The position numbers and the translations under genes are program-made. The notes beneath the pieces were generated by a model. That model searched no databases, was not told where the DNA came from, and saw nothing but the letters and a program-made list of their open reading frames with translations. Shown here one piece after another: positions 7,400 through 14,601 of a stretch of DNA of 14,601 bases. Each line of letters opens with the position of its first letter. Positions within the stretch are counted from its first letter, which is position 1. Location: positions 1 to 14,601 of the forward strand of contig JBGQIB010000115.1 of NCBI GenBank assembly GCA_041498295.1. Reading direction: 5' to 3'. Source of the DNA: VGRW01 sp041498295. Its GTDB lineage: Bacteria; Myxococcota_A; UBA9160; SZUA-336.

Positions 7400-7428
7400 G
7401 GCCGCTTGCGTCCTCGCTCGGAGCGGCC
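7400..7428. terminator. Candidate bidirectional hairpin between convergent genes
   Basis: GGCCGCT (7400-7406) and AGCGGCC (7422-7428) form a perfect 7-base-pair inverted repeat with a 15-base loop. It lies in the 77-base spacer between the MFS stop and the stop of the opposing SDR gene. There is no T-run on either side, so it is not a standard intrinsic terminator. It may still stall polymerase, stabilise 3' ends, or be a small repeat element. The same spacer carries GCTCG five times (7371, 7382, 7396, 7416, 7432). Confidence 0.35.
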
Positions 7429-7439
7429 CTCGCTCGGCC

Positions 7440-8417
7440 CTAGCGACACCGCACGGTGTCGATGCGGCGCGCGGCCCCGGAGCCGCGCACCTCGATGCGA
7501 TACTGCGGCTCGAAGCCCAGCGCCTCGTGCGCCAAGCGGGAGGACGGGACGATCCCGTAGCGCTCGAACGCCGCACCTTGCGTGTGACCTCGCCCGAGCA
7601 GCCGCTCGACGAGGCCGAGCGCGCCGCCGAGCGGCGCCGGCAGCGCGAATCCCGCGATGCGCCGCTCGCCCGCGCCCAGCTGCGAGCGCGGGAAGACCTC
7701 GCGGCCAGCGATGTTGTAGATCCCCGGCCGATCGGCGTGCAGCGCGAGCACGATGGCGCGCGCGACGTCGCGCTCGGAGACGACCGCGAGCATCGGGTCG
7801 AAGCCGACGGCCGGATCGTCGTGCGCAAGCGGCGGCGAGTTCAAAAAGCCGCCGCCCTCGGTCACGATCGTGGCCGCGCGCAGGATCGTCATGAGCAGCG
7901 TCGAGCCGTGCAGCTCGCCTTGACACACGAGGTCGGCGTCGATCCACGCGCGCACGAGTGAGTCGCCTTCGCCGTCGAAGCCGAGCAGCTGCCCTTCGGA
8001 GACCACGTTGCCGTTCCCCGGCTCGGGCTCGTAGACGAACGCCGACGACAAGTACACGAAGCGCTCGATGCCGCCTTTTCCGGCGCACTCCTCGACGAGG
8101 CGCCGCGTCTCTGAGACCAAAGAGTGTACGCCGCCCGGCACCCGCTGCCCGGAGCGCTCCTCGGCGAACGGCAGATGGATGACCGAGTCGGGGCGGGCGC
8201 GCGCGAAGCGTTCGGAGTGCAGGAAGCTCTGCAGGTGCCGCGCCTTTGCGAGGTCGAGCCGCTGGTAGGCGATCTTCCCGCGGTACGGCGCGAGATAGCT
8301 CGGCTCGGCCTCCGTACCGACGCCGAGCGCGAGCGCGACCTCCGGATCGTGGAAGAGCGCCTTGATCACGCGCCGGCCGACGGGCGATTCCACGTGCGTC
8401 ACCAGGACGCGTCGCAT
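7440..8417 (-). CDS. Atypical NAD-dependent epimerase/dehydratase-like SDR protein
   Basis: 325 residues with the fold signs of an extended short-chain dehydrogenase/reductase. MRRVLVTHVESPVGRRVIKA (1-20) is the first beta-alpha unit. DSVIHLPF (78-85) is the fourth-strand region, FVYLSSAFVYEP (120-131) precedes the usual catalytic Tyr, and ERDVARAIVLAL (215-226) and YNIAG (234-238) match the C-terminal half. Two functional motifs are eroded. The Gly-rich GxxGxxG loop reads HVESPVG, keeping only the last Gly, and there is no clear YxxxK catalytic pair. It may bind a lipid or nucleotide sugar, or serve as a scaffold, rather than catalyse redox chemistry. The ATG at 8417 overlaps the acyltransferase stop as TGATG, linking the two functionally. 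Fold fairly sure; activity unknown. Confidence 0.82.
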   Translation of the reverse strand: MRRVLVTHVESPVGRRVIKALFHDPEVALALGVGTEAEPSYLAPYRGKIAYQRLDLAKARHLQSFLHSERFARARPDSVIHLPFAEERSGQRVPGGVHSLVSETRRLVEECAGKGGIERFVYLSSAFVYEPEPGNGNVVSEGQLLGFDGEGDSLVRAWIDADLVCQGELHGSTLLMTILRAATIVTEGGGFLNSPPLAHDDPAVGFDPMLAVVSERDVARAIVLALHADRPGIYNIAGREVFPRSQLGAGERRIAGFALPAPLGGALGLVERLLGRGHTQGAAFERYGIVPSSRLAHEALGFEPQYRIEVRGSGAARRIDTVRCR

Positions 8418-9511
8418 CAGCGCCTCTTCGCGCGCCGGTCCAACACCCGCTGATCGACCATTTCCTGGATGCGGCGTCTCACTTGCTCCGCCATGTAGCG
8501 GACGGCGTGCGGATCCTCGAGCGCTTCGGGCGGGTATTCGTCGTAGAAACGAAACGGCTCGCCGTAGGCGATCTCGTAGCGCACCGGGTACGGGAGGAGA
8601 CCCAGGGGGCCGAGGAGCGGGAAGGTCGGCGTGATCGGAAAGAACGGAAGCCCGAGCAGCTTCGCCAGCGGCTGCAGGTCCCAGAGAACGGGCGCCTGAT
8701 CGTCGGCGCCGACCACCGCGACCGGGATGATCGGCACGCGATGGCGCAGTGACTCCTCGACGAAGCCGAGATGGAACGACTGCAGGACGTAGCGGTCGGC
8801 CGCGCGCTTGCGGATGCCGGCCATTCCTTCGGGAAAGATCAGCACGAGCTGCTTCAGGCGCAGCAGCTCGCGCACGTTGTCGCGGCTGCCGACGACTTGG
8901 CCGACGCGCGCGTAGAAGACGTTCACGAAGGGCAGCGTTCCCGCCCAGCGATCGACGACGGTGCGCACCAGCCGCGGCGGCTTCCCGGCGAGCACGCCGT
9001 CGACGACGATCATGGTCGCGTCGAACGGCAAGAGGCCGCCGTGATTCGCGGCGAGGATCGCGCCTTCCTTCTCGGGAATCACCGCGTGGCCGGAGCTCTC
9101 GACGCGAAACCAATACTTGTAGAGCAGCTTGAAGAACGCGAGCGCGCGCCGCGTGACGCGCGGCGAGAGACCAAACTCGTCGTACGCGCGTCCGCCGAGC
9201 GCGGCGTTGAGCTGCGCGAGGCGATCCTCGTCGCCGGACGTGAGCAGCATTCCCGACAAGCGATCGAGCGCGCCGGCCGACTCATCGCGGTCGTCGAAGC
9301 TCGGCAGCTCGGGAATCGGCGGCCCGAGATCGGGCGCCTCCTGTGGCTCCTCGTGCGCACCCCTCTGCTCGTGCACGGGCGCCACCTCGGCGACGATGCG
9401 CAGACTTCGCTCGCGCATGCGAATCAAGTACGGAAGCGTGCCGTCCCCCTGCGTGAACGGATCGGAGCCGAGCGACGGACCCACGGCTCCGTGGCGCTCG
9501 TCATGGCTCAT
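8417..9511 (-). CDS. PlsC-like lysophospholipid acyltransferase family protein
   Basis: A 364-residue protein whose C-terminal two thirds match the glycerolipid acyltransferase (LPLAT) fold. The catalytic His region is ILAANHGGLLPFD (152-164; H157 with D164), followed by LVLIFPEGMAGIRK (222-235), the acceptor-binding FPEG block, and PIIPVAVVGADD (260-271). The His-to-Asp spacing is longer than the usual HxxxxD. From memory the HGG-L-PFD form fits the MGAT/DGAT-like branch of the superfamily rather than classic PlsC. Residues 1-120 are a hydrophilic extension rich in Glu and Pro that could interact with partners. I chose the ATG at 9511 because it overlaps the ParA stop as ATGA; the open frame extends to 9568 inside ParA. 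It probably acts at the inner membrane face. Acyl donor and acceptor unknown. Confidence 0.88.
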   Translation of the reverse strand: MSHDERHGAVGPSLGSDPFTQGDGTLPYLIRMRERSLRIVAEVAPVHEQRGAHEEPQEAPDLGPPIPELPSFDDRDESAGALDRLSGMLLTSGDEDRLAQLNAALGGRAYDEFGLSPRVTRRALAFFKLLYKYWFRVESSGHAVIPEKEGAILAANHGGLLPFDATMIVVDGVLAGKPPRLVRTVVDRWAGTLPFVNVFYARVGQVVGSRDNVRELLRLKQLVLIFPEGMAGIRKRAADRYVLQSFHLGFVEESLRHRVPIIPVAVVGADDQAPVLWDLQPLAKLLGLPFFPITPTFPLLGPLGLLPYPVRYEIAYGEPFRFYDEYPPEALEDPHAVRYMAEQVRRRIQEMVDQRVLDRRAKRR

Positions 9512-10333
9512 CGCCGCGCCCTCGCGGGCTCGCGCGCGAGCAGCTCGTCGGCAACCGCCGCCATCCAACCCGCCGCGGTCGAGCGCGGCGCGTACTCGAA
9601 GATCGTCTTCGCGCGGCTCTGTGCCTCGTCGATGAGGACCGAGTAACCCAGGACCGTCTGCGACAGCTGCTTCGGGAAGTGGAAGCGCAGCTTCTCGAGG
9701 ATCTCGGCCGCCATGCGCGTATTGCGCGCGAACGTCGGCACGACGAGCGAGATCTCGAGCCCCGGATGCGCGAAGCGAGTGCGAACCATCTCGACCGTGC
9801 GAGTCATCTCCGCCGCGCCGTCGAGCGCGAGATAGGTCAGGGGTACCGGGAGCACGATTTCATTCGCCGCGAGCAACACGTTCAGCGTAATCGTGCCGAA
9901 CGAGGGCGGCGCGTCGAACAGGATGAAGTCGTAGTTCGTCGCGCGCTCGAGCGCCTTGCGCAGGCAGTGGTTCTCTTCGCCGCCTTGCTGCGCGACCTCG
10001 TGCGCGAAGAGCGCAAGCGATTTGTTCGAGGGAACGATGTCGAGGTACGGATGGCGCGCACGCTGCACCGGCAGCGCCGGGCGCGTCGCCTCGCCGAGCA
10101 TGGTGTCGAGCAGAAGGTCCAGGGCGGTGCGGCGCGCCGCCCCGACGTCGACGCCGAGCACCTTGCCGAGCTGCCCCTGCGGATCGAGATCGACGAGCAG
10201 CACGCGCTTGCCGCGCTCGCGCGCGAGAAAGTCACCGATGCTCGAGATAAGCGTCGTCTTGCAGCTTCCGCCCTTCTCGTTGATGAAGGCGATGCGGCGC
10301 GCGTCCGTGACGACCCCCCTGGAAACGAGGCAA
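9508..10333 (-). CDS. Soj-like ParA ATPase with apparent frameshift near its start
   Basis: A ParA-family ATPase. In one continuous frame (9508-10314) lie the P-loop INEKGGSCKTTL, Walker A' VLLVDLDPQ and Walker B FILFDAPPS. P-loop Gly is replaced by Cys (KGGSCKTT instead of KGGxGKTT). This frame has no ATG, GTG or TTG before the P-loop; the first is a GTG at 10203, which would remove the P-loop. A TTG at 10333, preceded five bases upstream by GAGGG (10343-10339), lies in another frame. That frame joins the ParA frame if one base is lost from the C6 run at 10314-10319 (plus strand). The joined product would be 274 residues, a normal Soj length. As written, the TTG frame stops after 33 codons. 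The stop at 9508 overlaps the acyltransferase start as ATGA. No ParB or parS-like palindrome is seen, so chromosome segregation is not implied. Confidence 0.85.
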
Positions 10334-10365
10334 CGTGGCCCTCGGTGCGACGCTCCTGCTCTCGC

Positions 10366-10394
10366 TAGTTATTCGAGACTGAGCGCGCTGTCAA
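10366..10394 (-). promoter_or_regulatory. Candidate sigma70-type promoter of the parA-acyltransferase-SDR operon
   Basis: A perfect TTGACA (10394-10389, minus strand) is followed after 17 bases by TAACTA (10371-10366), in a locally AT-richer stretch. The expected start near 10359 leaves a leader of about 25 bases with GAGGG (10343-10339) and a TTG start at 10333. It lies between the surE stop and the ParA gene, so this operon appears to have its own promoter. The -10 match is weak (two of six). Confidence 0.5.
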
Positions 10395-10432
10395 CGAATC
10401 TTCGCCGCGAGAGCGCACGGATGTGTTTCCGC

Positions 10433-11230
10433 TCACACGCGTTCGAGCCGAGCGCGGAGCGACTTCGACACCGGCGCGGTGTGCGCGAGGCGGATCGGGG
10501 TGATGGACACCCGACCACTGCGTACGACCGCGATGTCGCTCTCGGCCGGGACCGACTCGACGTCGCGCAGCGCACCGTCGAAGTCGTGCACGTACACGCC
10601 CTCGCGCTCGCGCCGGAACAGTCGGTCGTAGCCGACGACGGCGAGGTCGGTGAGTAGGCGTGGCGTGTCGAGCTCGGCGTCGGAGGGATAGTTGACCGAG
10701 ATCAGGTCGACGCCGTCCGGGAAGCCGCAGTCTCGAACCGTGCGGACGACATCGGCGCCGACGCACGCGGCGCGCTTCCACACCGGGTGCGAGGGGTTCG
10801 CGACCGCGTCCTTCTTCCAGTGTCGATCCTCGCCGACGCGCCCGACGGAGAGCGCGATCGCCGGGATGCCGGCGATCCAACCCTCCATGGCGGCGCCGAT
10901 CGTGCCACTCGAGAGGAAGAACCCGAGCCCGATGTTCAGCCCGATGTTCACGCCCGAGACCACGAGCTCCGGCTTTTCGCCAAAGAGTGAGTGCACCGCG
11001 AGGTTCGTGCAGTCGGCCGGATAGCCGTCGACCGCGAGGATCTCGATCCCGTCGCGCACCAGCTTCGTCACCGCGAGCTCGTCCCAGCGCGAGATCGCCT
11101 TGCCGATCCAGCTCCGTTCCTTGGCGGGCACAGCGACGCGAATCGGGCCGAGCGCGGAGAGCTCGTGAATCAGCGGGAGCAACGCCGGCGAGTCTACGCC
11201 GTCGTCGTTCGTCACCAGGATGTAGCTCAC
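10433..11230 (-). CDS. surE: 5'/3'-nucleotidase SurE
   Basis: SurE removes phosphate from nucleoside 5' or 3' monophosphates, using a divalent metal, and is linked to stationary-phase survival in several bacteria. The 265-residue product begins MSYILVTNDDGVDSPALLPL, with metal ligands D9 and D10. S40 lies in KERSWIG and N95 in VSGVNIGLNIG, and the block SSGTIGAAMEG (107-117) completes the SurE signature. Length is close to the E. coli protein (253 aa). GTG at 11230 is chosen because it places NDDG at the normal position; the open frame extends to 11353 but that would overlap the divergent Nudix gene. No clear ribosome site precedes it. In many bacteria surE neighbours pcm and rpoS; neither is here. 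A Nudix hydrolase gene starts 48 bases away on the other strand. Confidence 0.95.
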   Translation of the reverse strand: MSYILVTNDDGVDSPALLPLIHELSALGPIRVAVPAKERSWIGKAISRWDELAVTKLVRDGIEILAVDGYPADCTNLAVHSLFGEKPELVVSGVNIGLNIGLGFFLSSGTIGAAMEGWIAGIPAIALSVGRVGEDRHWKKDAVANPSHPVWKRAACVGADVVRTVRDCGFPDGVDLISVNYPSDAELDTPRLLTDLAVVGYDRLFRREREGVYVHDFDGALRDVESVPAESDIAVVRSGRVSITPIRLAHTAPVSKSLRARLERV

Positions 11231-11277
11231 GGCGCGGCAGCATAGCCCGCTCGGGTACGATTGGCCGAAGGGGACGA

Positions 11278-11877
11278 ATGGCCGACGACGAGCTCTCGAT
11301 GCGAGACATCCGCGCGCGACTCGCGGCGTACCGGCCGAAGCTCGCCAAGGCACCTGCGGGCGATCACTGGCTCGCGGCCGTCGCGTTGGTCTTCTGCGCG
11401 CCCGCGGACGCGCCGGCGGAGCTCCTCTTCATCGAGCGCGCGCTGAAGGAAGGCGATCCCTGGTCGGGACACATGGCGTTCCCAGGCGGGCGCCGCGACC
11501 GCGCCGATCCGGACCTGATCGCCACGTCGGTGCGCGAGACACGCGAGGAAGTGGGGCTCGCGCTCGGCGCGCCGATCGCGCGGCTCGACGACTTCGCGAA
11601 CGCGCGCGCGGGATCGCTGGTCGTCTCGCCGTTCGTCTATCAGCTCGACGCGCGGCCGAGTCTCTCGCCCAACCGCGAGGTCCAGTCGACGGTGTGGATC
11701 CCGGTGCCCTGGCTGCTGCACCCCGATGCCGCCGTCGACTACGAGGTCGCGCGCGAGTCACGGAAGATGGTCTTTCCCGCGGTCCGCTACGACCGCTACA
11801 CCGTTTGGGGTCTCACGTACCGGATCCTCGCGAACCTGTTCGAGGCTCTCGGCCGAGACTTCAGACCGGTGCCATGA
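11278..11877 (+). CDS. Nudix hydrolase, CoA pyrophosphatase (NudL/YeaB-like) type
   Basis: A 199-residue Nudix protein that likely cleaves a pyrophosphate bond in CoA or its derivatives. The block LLFIERALKEGDPWSGHMAF (49-68) followed by PGGRRDRADPD (69-79) matches the extended N-terminal signature of the CoA-type subfamily. Helix SVRETREEVGL (84-94) supplies the catalytic REtrEEvG (E90, E91). The canonical first Glu of the Nudix box is replaced by Pro/Asp, as is usual in this subfamily, where GGxxDxxD is typical. ATG 11278 has AAGGGG (11268-11273) four bases upstream. It is a single-gene transcription unit divergent from surE, and its last 17 bases overlap the convergent membrane-protein gene. 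Exact substrate not provable from sequence alone. Confidence 0.9.
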   Translation: MADDELSMRDIRARLAAYRPKLAKAPAGDHWLAAVALVFCAPADAPAELLFIERALKEGDPWSGHMAFPGGRRDRADPDLIATSVRETREEVGLALGAPIARLDDFANARAGSLVVSPFVYQLDARPSLSPNREVQSTVWIPVPWLLHPDAAVDYEVARESRKMVFPAVRYDRYTVWGLTYRILANLFEALGRDFRPVP

Positions 11878-12250
11878 GCGTCGGCGCGAACATGCGCAGG
11901 GCGGCGAGTGTCTGCCCGGCCATCCCGGCGAGCGCGAGCAGCGCGGGCGCGCGCGCCCCCCGGCTCCAGTAGCGGCGCGCGAACACGCTGGCGACGACGA
12001 AGTTCACGTACGGGATCCAGATCGTGAGCGCGAATGCGTAGCTCCAGCCGCGGCTGTGATGCGCGGCGATGAACCAGAGCCAGAGCGCGGCGGTGACGAG
12101 TGCGCCCAGCGAGGCCGAGAGCAGCAGCAGGTCGACGACCGGCTTCGGCTCGCGGCCGAACAGGAACACGAAGAGCGAGGTCGCCGCGCCGAAGATCACG
12201 ATCAGGCTCGCCTGCCAGGCCGGCCCGAGCGGCACGGGGCGCTCGCTCAT
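11861..12250 (-). CDS. Small membrane protein with four predicted transmembrane helices
   Basis: Function not recognised. The 129-residue product has four hydrophobic stretches at about 13-31, 38-63, 69-91 and 101-120, with short polar loops. Two positive clusters, RRYWSRGAR at 92-100 and GREPK at 32-36, lie between them. No cysteine pair, heme ligand set or catalytic motif stands out; H64 and H65 sit at the end of helix 2. The ATG at 12250 overlaps the stop of the DUF6178-type gene as ATGA, so it is the third gene of the lon cluster. Its end overlaps the convergent Nudix gene by 17 bases. Coding is supported by clean transmembrane composition and the coupled start. Confidence 0.78.
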   Translation of the reverse strand: MSERPVPLGPAWQASLIVIFGAATSLFVFLFGREPKPVVDLLLLSASLGALVTAALWLWFIAAHHSRGWSYAFALTIWIPYVNFVVASVFARRYWSRGARAPALLALAGMAGQTLAALRMFAPTLMAPV

Positions 12251-13348
12251 GACTCGGGCTCCACCGGTCGCGCGGGCGTGCGCAGCGACGGATCGCGCGT
12301 CGCGGCGACGCGGAACAGGTCGAGCGGCGCCGTGCGCTCGAGAATCTGCTCGGGCGGTTGATTGCGCGCGCGTGCCAGCTCGCGCAGCCCCGCGTCGATG
12401 CCGCGCACCGCCTTCTCGAGCGCGCGCGGGACGGACTCATGTTCCGAGAGAGGGAGGCCGTCCGCGACCGCGAGTGAGTTCGCGACCCCGAGCACGTAGC
12501 CCAAGATGTCGCCGGCCTGGCGCTCGGACAGCTTCAGCAGCGCTTCGCCGAGCAGCGAGCCGCGCAGTTGGCGCGGCAGCGAGACCGCGCTCACCAGCGC
12601 GCGCGAGTCGGACGGCGCCGTCCAGTCCGTCACCTTCTCCGAGACGAGCGGCCGATACACGCGCATCGCCTGCTCGCGCTCCGGGAAGCCGAGGTCCGTG
12701 AGTCGGTTCGTGCGCCAGCGCAGCGCCTCTTCCGCGATCTCGGAGGGACTCTCGAAGAGGGCGCCGTACACCAAGCGCCAGTAGAGCGCTTGTGACTGGT
12801 CGAACAGCGCGTGCGCGATCTCGTGCACGAGGTGCGGGCTCGTCTCGCTCTCGACGCCGAAGTACACGACACCATCCGGTGTAAACCAGCCGACCGGAGG
12901 CACGTCTTCCTTGCCTACGATCGCGATCTCGGCCTCGGCGCGCACGGAGAGAATCACGAGCTCGAGCTCGAGCTCCTCGAGAGCGCGCACCAAGGTTGGG
13001 CGCCCGGCCTCGATCAGCGCGTCGATCCACTCGTGCACGCGCGGCATCACTAGCTCGGCGCCGTTCCAGCAGTCGAGGTCGAAGCACGCGACGCGCTGCT
13101 CCGTCGTGGCGAGCTCGAGCAGCCAAGCGGCTTCCGACATCCCGCCGGCGCGTACGGTGTGCACGAGCTCCGCTTCCGCGAGCAAGGGCACGACGTCCTC
13201 GGGGCGCTCGACGAGCATCAGGAACTCGGAGCGCGCTTCGGGGCGCAGCTCCTGACAGGCGAGCGCGAGCTCCTCGGGCGAGAGTTCGCCCAGCCGCGCG
13301 CGCGCGGCGGCGCGGTCGGTTCGACCCAAGCGCAAGAGCGCGACGCCG

Positions 13349-13356
<8 letters not shown>
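12247..13356 (-). CDS. DUF6178-type protein of unknown function
   Basis: 369 residues, mostly helical and acidic. The segment LMLVERPEDVVPLLAEAEL (46-64), followed by VACFDLDCW (89-97), resembles from memory DUF6178, common in deltaproteobacterial lineages. A second block, LYWRLVYGALFESPSEIAEE (191-210) then RLTDLGFPE (218-226), also fits. No biochemical role is known to me. In this copy an HEIAH (178-182) fits the zinc-protease HExxH pattern, but it lies in the helix leading into the second block and may be chance; see findings. The start is a TTG at 13356 overlapping the lon stop by 8 bases; no ATG or GTG lies nearby. The downstream ATGA overlap couples it to a membrane protein. Its link to lon suggests a role in protein quality control, but this is only contextual. 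Confidence 0.82.

Positions 13357-14601
<1,245 letters not shown>

Noticed and set aside
5719..8088. 789-codon open frame on the minus strand
   Set aside because: It runs antisense to the TauE and MFS genes and into the SDR gene, and is Arg/Ala/Glu/His-rich without motifs. This is a GC-rich shadow frame opposite clear families.
9508..10333. Chromosomal parAB segregation locus
   Set aside because: No ParB-like gene and no parS-type palindrome was seen; neighbours are lipid and SDR genes.
10203..10333. ParA starting at the GTG at 10203
   Set aside because: This would delete the P-loop and signature Lys, leaving an ATPase unable to bind nucleotide, while an intact P-loop is encoded directly upstream in the same frame.

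Overview
The window is a GC-rich, densely packed bacterial chromosome segment in which codon third positions are mostly G or C. It shows no phage, transposon, CRISPR or RNA gene. The gene content suggests the old 'Deltaproteobacteria' (Myxococcota / Desulfobacterota and related uncultured lineages). Pointers are a DUF6178-type protein coupled to lon, a MinD-like ATPase coupled to a J-domain/RodZ-type HTH protein, and a Soj-like ParA coupled to an acyltransferase. This assignment is an inference from family memory; no marker gene settles it.

Layout. (1) 1-3128, minus strand: HNH endonuclease, MinD/ParA-like ATPase, degenerate J-domain + RodZ-like HTH protein, an 88-aa conserved-looking protein, and an RluD-type pseudouridine synthase cut by the window start. 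(2) 3129-3459: a 331-base divergent control region. (3) 3460-7362, plus strand: RNase G/E, a TauE/SafE-type permease and a GPH-type (MelB-like) symporter. (4) 7363-7439: a 77-base GC-rich convergent spacer with a hairpin and repeated GCTCG motifs. (5) 7440-10333, minus strand: Soj-like ParA, PlsC-type acyltransferase and atypical SDR, behind a perfect TTGACA -35 box. (6) 10433-11230, minus: surE. (7) 11278-11877, plus: a CoA-type Nudix hydrolase. (8) 11861-14601, minus: lon (N-terminal part beyond the window), DUF6178-type protein and a 4-TM protein.

The minus-strand clusters are tightly coupled. Most stop and start codons overlap as TGATG, ATGA or GTGA, so they are probably co-transcribed and translationally coupled. 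Two clusters each pair a ParA/MinD-superfamily ATPase with uncharacterised partners. One partner is an HTH/J-like protein that could anchor or link the ATPase to DNA or membrane. The other partners are a lipid acyltransferase and an SDR. These are the best candidates for under-described positioning systems. The rest is housekeeping: RNA modification and decay, proteolysis, nucleotide clean-up and transport.

The main anomaly is the Soj-like ParA gene. Its Walker A region lies in a frame with no ATG, GTG or TTG start. A promoter, GAGGG ribosome binding site and TTG start sit just upstream in another frame, separated by a run of six G's. That points to a base-call error or a real frameshift.
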